From: Candidatus Segetimicrobium genomatis | Lineage (GTDB): Bacteria; Sysuimicrobiota; Sysuimicrobiia; Sysuimicrobiales; Segetimicrobiaceae | DNA length: 13,717 nucleotides | Reading direction: 5' to 3' | Assembly (NCBI GenBank): GCA_005882445.1 | Contig: VBAN01000123.1 | Location: 2,023-15,739, forward strand | Part shown: piece after piece, positions 1 through 7,083 of the stretch | Layout: every line of letters starts with the position of its first letter | How positions within the stretch are numbered: the first letter of the stretch is position 1 | Position numbers and translations under genes: made by a program | Notes under the pieces: generated by a model | The model's input: only the letters and a program-made list of their open reading frames with translations | Databases searched by the model: none | What the model was told of the DNA's origin: nothing

Positions 1-372
1 CGCCGGCGTGACGTAGCGCGGCGCGCCGAGCGGCATGTCCCCACCGTACCGCTCGAGAAACCGTTCGAGGGTCAGCCGCCGCGGCCAGCATCCGACGCCG
101 GCGATCGTCTCGGGCCGCGGCATCCCGGACCGGAAAAACATGATCGGCGCGACCCCGCCAAAATCCGTCATATGGCGTTCGAGGACGTTGAGCGCGATCC
201 CGGCGGCCACCCCCGCGTCCGCAGCATTGCCGCCGAGCGCGAACATGCGAAGTCCGGCCATCGTGGCCAGGTAGTGCGTCGAGCTGACCACGTGTTTCGT
301 GCCCAGGAATGCGGGCCTGCCTTGCGTGACGGCGAGCACCGGGCCGGAGGCCCCGGTCATCAAGTCAAGCAT
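1..372 (-). CDS. Gamma-glutamyltransferase-like Ntn-hydrolase, N-terminal part (runs off the window)
   Basis: Reading the minus strand from ATG 372-370 gives 124 residues without a stop up to base 1. Residues around 25-80 (HVVSSTHYLATMAGLRMF, then ALGGNAADAGVAAGIALNVL and DFGGVAPIMFF) match the N-terminal large-subunit start of the gamma-glutamyltransferase family, where the usual pattern is SxHxLAT..G..IL..GGNAxDA.VA. The catalytic Thr, which starts the small subunit after self-cleavage, lies outside the window. Phe-Gly-Gly-Val-Ala-Pro in place of the classic Gly-Leu-Gly-Gly-Gly points to the GGT-like subgroup often found beside transporters and hydrolases rather than a proven glutathione enzyme. 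The start at 372 has GAGG six bases upstream; an in-frame ATG at 360 is the alternative. There is no signal peptide in the visible part. The gene is divergent from the ABC transporter across an 84-bp gap. Family is fairly certain, substrate unknown. Confidence 0.85.
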   Translation of the reverse strand, partial: MLDLMTGASGPVLAVTQGRPAFLGTKHVVSSTHYLATMAGLRMFALGGNAADAGVAAGIALNVLERHMTDFGGVAPIMFFRSGMPRPETIAGVGCWPRRLTLERFLERYGGDMPLGAPRYVTPA

Positions 373-456
373 CCCACACCTCGTCGAGGGGCTCGTGTAT
401 AGTACTTTTCGCACGGCAACCTGCGAATCCCGCCATGCGTCAGCCTCCACGAGGAG
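373..456. promoter_or_regulatory. Divergent intergenic region, candidate promoters
   Basis: This 84-bp gap separates two divergent genes, so it must drive at least one of them. It holds one A/T-rich patch in a GC-rich setting (about 396-410). On the plus strand TATAGT (398-403) resembles a -10 box but has no good -35 partner. On the minus strand TACTAT (404-399) lies 17 bases from TTCGCA (427-422), matching four of six positions in each box. No operator-like palindrome is evident. This is a weak motif-based guess. Confidence 0.25.
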
Positions 457-2040
457 ATGGAAAGCGCGCCACAGAAGAGCGCACCCCCAATGACCCAGCC
501 CCCCCTTGCCGTGGAGATGCGGGGGATCACGAAGCGGTTCCCCGGGTTGGTCGCCAACGATGCCGTCGATTTCACCCTCGCCCGCGGAGAAATCCACGCG
601 CTGCTCGGCGAGAACGGCGCCGGCAAGTCGACGCTGATGAAGGTCCTCTACGGCTTCTACCGGCCCGATGCGGGGGAGATCCACCTCCACGGCGCGCCGG
701 TTAGGTTCCGGTCTCCGCGCGATGCCCTCGACGCCGGCCTCGGGATGGTGTTCCAGCAGTTCATGCTTGTTCCGTCGCTGTCCGTCACCGAGAACGTCCT
801 CCTCAGCCTGCCGGCCGGCGGGGTCCGCCTCGACGCCGGGCGGGCCGCCGCGGAGATCGGCGCGCTGGCCGCCCGGTACGGCATGGCGGTCGAGCCCGCG
901 GCCCGCGTGTGGCAGTTGAGCGTGGGCGAGCAGCAGCGGGTCGAGATCCTCAAACTCCTGGCGCGCGGCGCGGAGATCCTGATCCTCGACGAACCGACCT
1001 CGGTGCTCACGCCTCAGGAAACCCACGACCTCTTCACCACGCTCCGCCGTCTGGCCTCGGAGGACCGGGCGGTGGTCATCATCACCCACAAGCTTCAGGA
1101 AGTCATGGCCGTCTCCGACCGGGTCACCGTTTTGCGGGGCGGGCGCCACATCGCCACCGTCGCCACCGCCGAAACAACGCCGCGGGCGCTGGCGCGCATG
1201 ATGGTGGGTCGGGAGACGTTCGACCAGGTGCGCCGCGAGCCCGTTCCACCCGGGCCCGCGGTCCTGGAGGTGGAGGACCTCCGCGGTCTCAATGACCGCG
1301 GGCAGGCGGCTCTCCGCGGCTTGTCCTTCTCCGTCCGGGCCGGAGAGATTCTGGGGATCGCCGGGGTCGCGGGGAACGGGCAGCGCGAGCTCGGCGAGAT
1401 GGTGGCCGGGTTGCGCCGCCCCACCGGGGGGCGCATCCGCATCGACGGCCGGGACCGCACGAAGGCGTCGCCCCTCGCGATCCTCACGAGCGGCGTGGGG
1501 CATGTCCCCGAAGACCGCCTGGGGACCGGGGTGGCACCCAACCTCAGCGTTGCGGACAACCTGGTGCTCAAGGCGTACCGGTCGCCCCGGTTTGGCCGGG
1601 GTCCGGTCCTCGATCGCCGCGCGATCCTCGACCACGCGGAAGGGCTGATCGCCGAGTTCGGCATCCGCACCCCCGGTCCCGACGCTCCGGCCCGGACGCT
1701 CTCCGGCGGCAACCTGCAGCGGCTGATCCTGGCCCGCGAGATCAGCAGCCGTCCGCGGATGATCCTCGCGTTTCATCCCACCCGCGGGCTCGATGTCGGC
1801 GCGACCGAGACCGTCCACCAGATGATGCTGGCCCAGCGCCGCGCGGGGGTGGCGATCCTGCTGATCTCCGAGGACCTCGATGAGATCCTCGCGTTGAGCG
1901 ACCGCATCGCGGTGATCTCCGCCGGCGAACTCGTCGACACGGTGCGGGCCGCCGCCGTCACCGTTGAAGCCCTTGGCTTGATGATGGCGGGGGTGCGGCC
2001 GGCGGCCGGCGCGGGCGCCCGCGACCGCCGGTCGCCGTGA
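457..2040 (+). CDS. ABC transporter ATP-binding protein, double-NBD, BMP/nucleoside importer type
   Basis: A 527-residue protein with two fused nucleotide-binding domains, the architecture of the ATPase in BMP-type purine nucleoside importers (B. subtilis NupO/YufO, Streptococcus RnsB). NBD1 is complete: Walker A GENGAGKS (51-58), Q-loop Gln100, signature LSVGEQQ (154-160), Walker B ILILDEP with Asp178/Glu179, and His211 of the switch. NBD2 is degenerate as usual in this family: [10 protein letters not shown] (303-312) lacks the GK[ST] of Walker A, but it keeps signature LSGGNLQR (415-422). The Walker B region reads [10 protein letters not shown], so His440 stands where relatives normally have Gln and active ATPases have Glu. 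It powers import from the cytoplasmic face. The next gene's GTG overlaps its TGA by 4 nt, implying translational coupling. Start: GAGGAG directly abuts ATG 457; ATG 490 is an in-frame alternative that would also suit the family. Confidence 0.93.
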   Translation: MESAPQKSAPPMTQPPLAVEMRGITKRFPGLVANDAVDFTLARGEIHALLGENGAGKSTLMKVLYGFYRPDAGEIHLHGAPVRFRSPRDALDAGLGMVFQQFMLVPSLSVTENVLLSLPAGGVRLDAGRAAAEIGALAARYGMAVEPAARVWQLSVGEQQRVEILKLLARGAEILILDEPTSVLTPQETHDLFTTLRRLASEDRAVVIITHKLQEVMAVSDRVTVLRGGRHIATVATAETTPRALARMMVGRETFDQVRREPVPPGPAVLEVEDLRGLNDRGQAALRGLSFSVRAGEILGIAGVAGNGQRELGEMVAGLRRPTGGRIRIDGRDRTKASPLAILTSGVGHVPEDRLGTGVAPNLSVADNLVLKAYRSPRFGRGPVLDRRAILDHAEGLIAEFGIRTPGPDAPARTLSGGNLQRLILAREISSRPRMILAFHPTRGLDVGATETVHQMMLAQRRAGVAILLISEDLDEILALSDRIAVISAGELVDTVRAAAVTVEALGLMMAGVRPAAGAGARDRRSP

Positions 2041-3128
2041 TCTCGTTCGAGGCGCGCGACGCCCCGGCGCGGTGGACCTCGTGGGCGGTCCCCGCGGCGT
2101 CGATCCTGGCGGCCTTCATCGTCGGGGCGGCGGTGCTCGGCCTCGCCGGGGTCGACCCCCTGGCCGCATACGGGGAACTGCTCAGCGGCCCCTTTGGCAG
2201 CGGATTCGGGTTGACGGAAACGCTCGTCAAGGCGACGCCGCTGATCCTGACCGGCCTCGCCGTCCTTGTGCCCGCGCGGATGAGACTCTGGAACATCGGA
2301 GCCGAGGGCCAGTTCCAGCTCGGCGCCATCGGCGCGGCCGCTGTGGCGCTGTTCACGCCGCTGGGGCGCTCGCCGGGAGCCGTGCCCGCGGTGCTCCTCG
2401 CCGGCATGGCGGCCGGGGCGGCCTGGTGTCTCGTGCCGGCCGCGCTCCGCGCCTGGCTGCGGGTGAACGAGACGATCACCACGCTGCTCCTCAACTACGT
2501 CGCGCTGCTGCTCGTGGATTCCCTGATCTATGGCCCGTGGAAGGATCCCGCCGGCCGCGGCTTCCCGCTCTCGGCGACGTTTCCGGCCGCGGCGAAGCTC
2601 CCAGTCCTCCTCCCGGGGACCCGCGTGCACCTGGGCCTGCTCCTCGCGGTCGCGGCCGCCGTTGCCGTGGCGATCGTGCTCAGCCGGACCCGCTGGGGCT
2701 TCGAGATCCGGGTGATCGGCGATAACCCCGTCTGCGCGAGATACGCCGGCATCGACCTCGTTCGCAACACCATCCTGGTCATGGGTCTCGCGGGCGCGCT
2801 CGCGGGGCTCGCCGGCGCCGGGGAGGCGTCCGCGATCGCGGGACGGCTGCAGCGGGGCCTCTCTCCCGGCTACGGGTACACGGGCATCATCGTCGCCTGG
2901 CTCGCCAAACTCAATCCGATCGCCGCGGTCCTCGTCGCGGTGCTCCTGGGCGGACTGTTCTTGGGAGGCGACGCCCTTCAGATCTCGCTCGGGCTGCCGA
3001 TCGCCGTCGTCTACATGCTGCAGGGGCTCATCTTCTTCTTTGTTCTGGGCGGCGAGGTCCTCGTCGCGTACCGCGTCGTGATCCGCCGGAGGACGCCGGT
3101 TCAGATGAGCCCGGCCGCATCGCGGTGA
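2037..3128 (+). CDS. ABC transporter permease (BMP/nucleoside type, first subunit)
   Basis: A 363-residue, highly hydrophobic membrane protein of the BPD_transp_2 permease family, close to the usual 350-360 residues. The cytoplasmic coupling region reads [19 protein letters not shown] (about 82-100), diagnostic for the larger permease of RnsC/NupP type. It is followed by [14 protein letters not shown] (about 144-157) and the conserved [23 protein letters not shown] (about 218-240). It would pair with the next gene product to form the heterodimeric channel. The GTG start at 2037 overlaps the ATPase stop codon (GTGA), and its own stop overlaps the next start in the same way, so the three genes form one translationally coupled set. 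The C-terminus ends in a basic cytoplasmic tail. No lesion is seen. Substrate by family: purine nucleosides or related compounds. Confidence 0.92.
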   Translation: MISFEARDAPARWTSWAVPAASILAAFIVGAAVLGLAGVDPLAAYGELLSGPFGSGFGLTETLVKATPLILTGLAVLVPARMRLWNIGAEGQFQLGAIGAAAVALFTPLGRSPGAVPAVLLAGMAAGAAWCLVPAALRAWLRVNETITTLLLNYVALLLVDSLIYGPWKDPAGRGFPLSATFPAAAKLPVLLPGTRVHLGLLLAVAAAVAVAIVLSRTRWGFEIRVIGDNPVCARYAGIDLVRNTILVMGLAGALAGLAGAGEASAIAGRLQRGLSPGYGYTGIIVAWLAKLNPIAAVLVAVLLGGLFLGGDALQISLGLPIAVVYMLQGLIFFFVLGGEVLVAYRVVIRRRTPVQMSPAASR

Positions 3129-4048
3129 CCCTCGCCGCCGTCGCGGTGCTCGCGGCGGCCGTCCGCGCGGGGACCCCGGTGCTCTTCGCCACCCTGGGCG
3201 AGATCTTCGCCGAGCGGGCGGGGATCCTCAACCTGGGCGTCGAGGGGATGATGCTCGTCGGCGCGCTCGCCGGGTTCGCCGCCACGGCGCGTACGGGGAA
3301 CCCGTGGGCGGGCGCCGCGGCCGCCGGCTTCGTCGGGGGGTGCCTCGGCCTGATCCATGCGCTGCTGACCATCACGCTCCGCGCCAACCAGGTGGCGAGC
3401 GGGCTCGCGCTCACGATCTTCGGGACCGGCGTCTCGGCGTTCTTGGGGCGCGGCTACGTCGGCGTGCCCGCGTCCGGGTTTGAGACAACCCCCCTGCCCC
3501 TGCTCAGCCGCCTCCCCGGGCTCGGGCCGATCCTCTTCCAGCAAGACCCCCTCGTCTACCTGAGCTTCGCCGCGGTGCCCCTCGCCTGGTACGTCCTCTA
3601 CCGGACCCGTTGGGGGCTCGAGATCCGTGCCGTGGGGGAGCGTCCCGAGGCGGCGGATGCGATGGGTGTGGACGTGGCCCGCGTCCGCTATGCCTGCGTG
3701 GCGGCCGGAGGCGTCCTGGCGGGCCTCGGCGGGGCCTTTCTGTCGACCGCGTACACGAGCATGTGGATCGAGAACATGACGGCGGGGCGCGGGTGGATCG
3801 CGGTGGCCCTCGTCATCTTCGCGACCTGGGATCCACTGAGAGCCGTCGCGGGCGCCTACCTCTTCGGCGGCGTGAATGCCCTCCAGCTCCATCTCCAGGC
3901 CACGGGGACCAACCTCCCGATCTACCTCCTGCTCATGGCCCCTTACGTGTTCACGATCATCGTCCTCGTGGTGGCGACCCAGGAGACCGCCCGCAAGCGT
4001 CTCGGCGCGCCCGCGGCCTTGAGCGTGCCCTACTCCCGGACGGACTGA
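3125..4048 (+). CDS. ABC transporter permease (BMP/nucleoside type, second subunit)
   Basis: A 307-residue hydrophobic permease, the shorter partner in the BMP-type importer (RnsD/NupQ-like, usual length about 300-320). Landmarks are AERAGILNLGVEGMMLVGAL (about 29-48), the counterpart of the NIGAEGQ coupling motif in the first permease; ANQVASGLALTIFGTGVSAF (about 92-111); and TRWGLEIRAVGERPEAADAMG (about 161-181). The C-terminal helix runs through LPIYLLLMAPYVFTIIVLVV before a short polar tail. GTG 3125 overlaps the preceding stop by 4 nt. It is the last gene of the set: a strong hairpin follows 12 nt after the stop, then a convergent gene. No substrate-binding protein follows directly; the matching one is 3 kb away at 7084. 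Confidence 0.92.
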   Translation: MTLAAVAVLAAAVRAGTPVLFATLGEIFAERAGILNLGVEGMMLVGALAGFAATARTGNPWAGAAAAGFVGGCLGLIHALLTITLRANQVASGLALTIFGTGVSAFLGRGYVGVPASGFETTPLPLLSRLPGLGPILFQQDPLVYLSFAAVPLAWYVLYRTRWGLEIRAVGERPEAADAMGVDVARVRYACVAAGGVLAGLGGAFLSTAYTSMWIENMTAGRGWIAVALVIFATWDPLRAVAGAYLFGGVNALQLHLQATGTNLPIYLLLMAPYVFTIIVLVVATQETARKRLGAPAALSVPYSRTD

Positions 4049-4060
4049 GCGTGGGATGCC

Positions 4061-4092
4061 GCGTCCCGCGCCGGCGATCCGGCGCGGGACGC
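4061..4092. terminator. Perfect 14-bp GC hairpin between convergent genes
   Basis: GCGTCCCGCGCCGG (4061-4074), a CGAT loop (4075-4078), then the exact reverse complement CCGGCGCGGGACGC (4079-4092). It sits between the stop of the second permease (4048) and the stop of the copper oxidase (4126, minus), where a transcription terminator serving both directions is expected. There is no T-run on either side, so it is not a textbook intrinsic terminator. In GC-rich bacteria such tail-less hairpins are common at convergent gene ends. Position and perfect symmetry support the call. Confidence 0.75.
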
Positions 4093-4125
4093 AACCCGGT
4101 GCGAGTCACCTACAGCAGGCGCCGA

Positions 4126-6336
4126 TCAGGGCACCGGCAGGTAGGGGCGCATCATCTCGTTGTCCTCATGGTCGAGAATGTGGCAGTGCAGGACATAGCC
4201 GGGCCCCTTGGTGGGGTCGAACGGGAAGAGGTTCTGGCCCGGCTGCACGCCGCCGACCAGAGTGGCCTGCGGCGCCCAGCGCACCACGAAGCGGTTCACG
4301 AACCCCGGGAACACCTTGATCGTGTGGACCGGTCCCGACAGGAACGGACTGAAGGCCGGGTTGCCGCCGAGGGCGCCGTCGGCGTTGGGCTTCAGGTAGT
4401 CGTGCGGCGGCCCGTACCCCGGAATGATCACCCCGAGCGGGTAGTTCACCACCCCCCAAGTGACGCTGCCGTCCGGGTTGTCCGTGTACCCGAAGAATTG
4501 CCCGCCGGGGAACTGGGAGGCCCAGGCCGCCGTGTAGGCATCGATCGTCACCGGCTGACGATTGATGAGTTGGAACTGGATGAGGTGGATGTGGATGGGG
4601 TGGGCGTCGACCGTCAGATTGAGGAATTCCCAGACTTCCGTGGAGCCGACCCGCGGCAGTTCGGTCATCCAGATGCCCTGGCCAAACGTGTCCTGTTTGG
4701 AGCCCGGGACCCGAGTATCGGGAGGATTCCCTGCGCGATCGCGGATGCCCCGCCACTTGGTGTTGTTGATGAGGTCCTCGACCGGCTGGCCGGCGGGGCT
4801 TTCGAATTCGAACAGGACGAGCTGCCGCGTGTTGCTGGGCTGAACCCTGGGAGCCAGCTGGCCGGCGACCGGGTCGGCCAGGCGGACGATAATCGGTTCC
4901 TGGTTCTGCCCTCCGCGCAGAGGGGCTCCGCTCGCCGGATTGTAGGTGGTGTCGCTGCTGGAGAGCGGCAGGTTCACCCGTAATTCCATGACCGAGCGCG
5001 TCGGGTCCGACGGATGCAATGGGTTCCCGCTGGGGAAGGGGACCTGAGCATCGTTCGTCAGCGTGAGGCGCCTGCCGGAAGCGCCCGTGAAATCGAGGAT
5101 GATGTCGGCCCGCTCCGACGGTGCGAGAAAGAGCCGCGTCGTCGGGGTAGGATGGGTGGCGAACGGTTCGACCAGGCCCGGCAGTTGGACCGGTCTGTCC
5201 AGAAGGCCGCCGTCGGTGCCGATCTGCCAGAGGGGCGGCCCCTGGGCGCCGTTCTTCGAGTCGGCCAGCCCCATCCGGTAGAAGCGGGAGTTGGACGAGT
5301 TGACGATATGGAAACGATAGCGGCGCGGCTCGACATTGAGGTAGGGCCAGCTGCGGCCGTTGACGCAGATCACATCCCCAAAGAACTCCGGGATCCAGAA
5401 CGGATGGAGGCCGGGATTGCCGGGGGCACCGTCGACGAGCGAGGGGTTCGCGGGGCTGTCAGGAAACAGCAACTGGCCGTTGGTGTCGAACTGGCGGTCC
5501 TGGATCATGAGCTCGATCTCCTGCGGCCCGGCCGGGAGCCGCAGCGGGTTGTCCGATCTGCCGGTGTCGTACTGGTCGCGGATGAAATAGAAGGCGGCCA
5601 GCCCCGAGAACACGTTGAGGCGTGTGATCCCCAGCGCGTGGTCGTGGAACCAGAGCGTGGCGGCCTGCTGGCCGTTGGGGTACTCGTAGACGGCCGCGTT
5701 GGGGTCGGTCGCGATCAGGGTGCTGTACCCTTTGCCGTGGCGTCCATCGGGCGTGAACCAGGCTTCGGGAGCCCCATCGAACAAGGACGAGTCCTCGGCC
5801 CCGTGGAGATGGACCACTGTCGGGATAGGCCCCGTGAAGGGATCGAACGAGCCCATCTGATGGAGCGGGTCCGCCCAGTGGATGGTCTGGTCGAAGGTGA
5901 GGTACTTGCGGAGGAACGGGTCGAGCGGCAGCGCGTTCACGTACTTGACCGTCGTCGTCCTGCCCCGCTGCGCTTCGATGGTCGCACCCGGCCACGAGGG
6001 CGCCGCGTCGCCCACCTGGTAGCCCCATACGTAGGTTCCTGCATTGAAGGGAGCGGGCCGGCCCGCGTACAGGTCTTCGGGCAGCACGTTCTGCTGGAAC
6101 TCGAACATCCCGACCTCGATGGACGGGTCGCCGATGCGCCTGCCGGCGAATGTGGGGAGTGGGTCCACGAACTTGGGAATCTTGCCGCCGTCCAGTGCCG
6201 TCTGCGGCGTCCCAACCGAGGCGAAGGCGCGCACGGTGTTGAAGAGGAGCCCGCTCGTTGGGTCGAGCTGCCACCGAATGAGCGCGCCTGCGCCCACCGC
6301 CGCTCCCAGTTGCAAGAATGTGCGCCGGGTCGTCAT
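4126..6336 (-). CDS. Multicopper oxidase, CotA/bilirubin-oxidase type, Tat-exported
   Basis: A 736-residue laccase-like oxidase that couples substrate oxidation to reduction of O2 to water. All four copper-binding segments are intact: HLHG (176-179), WFHDHALGITRLNV (229-242), HPIHIHLIQF (579-588) and HCHILDHEDNEMM (717-729). Type 1 copper ligands would be His579, Cys718, His723 and Met728; the spacing Cys+5 His and Cys+10 Met equals that in CotA. The N-terminus MTTRRTFLQLGAAVGAGAL is a Tat signal (twin Arg 4-5), with possible cleavage near AFAS (37-40), so it folds with copper in the cytoplasm and acts outside. It is longer than CotA (about 510 residues), with extra loops, notably 597-700. 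GGAGGG lies six bases before ATG 6336, inside the end of the upstream membrane-protein gene, 2 nt away, so the two are coupled. Substrate could be metal ions, phenolics or bilirubin-like compounds; sequence does not decide. Confidence 0.95.
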   Translation of the reverse strand: MTTRRTFLQLGAAVGAGALIRWQLDPTSGLLFNTVRAFASVGTPQTALDGGKIPKFVDPLPTFAGRRIGDPSIEVGMFEFQQNVLPEDLYAGRPAPFNAGTYVWGYQVGDAAPSWPGATIEAQRGRTTTVKYVNALPLDPFLRKYLTFDQTIHWADPLHQMGSFDPFTGPIPTVVHLHGAEDSSLFDGAPEAWFTPDGRHGKGYSTLIATDPNAAVYEYPNGQQAATLWFHDHALGITRLNVFSGLAAFYFIRDQYDTGRSDNPLRLPAGPQEIELMIQDRQFDTNGQLLFPDSPANPSLVDGAPGNPGLHPFWIPEFFGDVICVNGRSWPYLNVEPRRYRFHIVNSSNSRFYRMGLADSKNGAQGPPLWQIGTDGGLLDRPVQLPGLVEPFATHPTPTTRLFLAPSERADIILDFTGASGRRLTLTNDAQVPFPSGNPLHPSDPTRSVMELRVNLPLSSSDTTYNPASGAPLRGGQNQEPIIVRLADPVAGQLAPRVQPSNTRQLVLFEFESPAGQPVEDLINNTKWRGIRDRAGNPPDTRVPGSKQDTFGQGIWMTELPRVGSTEVWEFLNLTVDAHPIHIHLIQFQLINRQPVTIDAYTAAWASQFPGGQFFGYTDNPDGSVTWGVVNYPLGVIIPGYGPPHDYLKPNADGALGGNPAFSPFLSGPVHTIKVFPGFVNRFVVRWAPQATLVGGVQPGQNLFPFDPTKGPGYVLHCHILDHEDNEMMRPYLPVP

Positions 6337-6338
6337 AT

Positions 6339-6917
6339 CTATCCCTCCGTCCTCTTTGTCGTGGCCGTGCCGCGCACAGGCGCCTCGTGCCCTCCCCAGA
6401 ACAGCGCCAGGATCGTGAGGGGGAGTCCGGCGGCTTGGCCCGTGAACGCATCGCCGAGCGCGTGGCCGGCGTAGCGCGCCAGGGCCGCGGGACTACTGGT
6501 GGACCGGCGCGGCAGCGGGACGTGGGAGTGGGTCGCGGCGCCCGCATGCACGTGGGTCAGGCGATCCGCCGTGTCGTGCAGCGCCGCGCCCGGCACCAGC
6601 AGCGCGGCGAAGAGCAGGGCGATGAGGCAGGCCCGGCCCACGATATCCAGGGGATTGGATCTGCTGAGGCCAAGCCGGTCAGCGATCCGCAGACCCGCCC
6701 AGACCGCCGCCGCGGCCAGGGGCAGTGCGAGCAGGCTGTCGCTGAGCCAGTGCAGCGCCTGGTACAGGGGGAGGGCCGCCAACGTCCACCTGTCTGTATG
6801 GAGGAACTGTTCCAGTGCGATGGTCGGCAACGCCAGAACCAGCGCAAGGCCTAGCGTGGCATCCCCACCCGAGGGCGCGACTGGGTTGTAGGTGGGACCA
6901 GAACGCTCGGATGGCAT
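6339..6917 (-). CDS. Four-helix membrane protein with His-rich loop, co-transcribed with the multicopper oxidase
   Basis: I do not recognise a named family. The 192-residue product has hydrophobic segments at about 20-38, 52-78, 92-113 and 154-174. Between the third and fourth lies HDTADRLTHVHAGAATHSH, with His114, 122, 124, 130 and 132, a likely metal-binding stretch. Further His residues occur near membrane borders (40, 56, 152, 177). The tail is short and polar. ATG 6917 is preferred because GGAGGGG lies about nine bases upstream; the frame remains open to 7031 but that extension lacks a comparable ribosome site and is not hydrophobic. The stop (TAG 6341-6339) is 2 nt from the oxidase start, and the oxidase ribosome site lies within its last codons, so the pair is surely one transcript. 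Inferred role: copper delivery to, membrane anchoring of, or electron transfer with the oxidase. The coding call is firm; the function is open. Confidence 0.78.
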   Translation of the reverse strand: MPSERSGPTYNPVAPSGGDATLGLALVLALPTIALEQFLHTDRWTLAALPLYQALHWLSDSLLALPLAAAAVWAGLRIADRLGLSRSNPLDIVGRACLIALLFAALLVPGAALHDTADRLTHVHAGAATHSHVPLPRRSTSSPAALARYAGHALGDAFTGQAAGLPLTILALFWGGHEAPVRGTATTKRTEG

Positions 6918-7083
6918 GAGGGCACCCCTCCATAGAGTCGTATATTCTCTGCTCCCAACCCATGGGGTGTTTGCCGGAAATTGAGCAGGGAATGTTCCTG
7001 GAAATTCAGAAAACCTGTCTTCGAATGGCACCCGTCAAGTATAGATCGACGTTAAACTTCTGGAGTGTCCGGAAGGAGCATCC
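6918..7083. promoter_or_regulatory. Divergent promoter region, oxidase unit versus BMP gene, with GGAAATT repeats
   Basis: This 166-bp gap is visibly richer in A/T than the genes around it and must carry promoters in both directions. It contains two near-identical 10-mers, GGAAATTGAG (6976-6985) and GGAAATTCAG (7000-7009), 24 bp apart start to start. Between them is the dyad GGAATGTTCC (6989-6998). On the plus strand TATAGAT (7040-7046) is a plausible -10 for the BMP gene, without a convincing -35. On the minus strand an A/T patch at 6941-6946 may serve the oxidase unit. The repeat arrangement looks like a regulator site, but no known consensus is matched. The BMP ribosome site AAGGAG is at 7073-7078. 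Confidence 0.35.

Noticed and set aside
3610..4983. 457-aa plus-strand open frame across the permease end and the oxidase end
   Set aside because: It spans two real convergent genes in wrong frames and reads through the hairpin.
5014..6474. 486-aa plus-strand open frame opposite the multicopper oxidase
   Set aside because: The minus strand encodes a complete oxidase with all copper motifs; this frame is Arg/Gly-rich antisense without family character.
6918..7031. N-terminal extension of the His-rich membrane protein to 230 aa
   Set aside because: ATG 6917 has a good GGAGGGG site; the extra residues cover the A/T-rich divergent promoter region.
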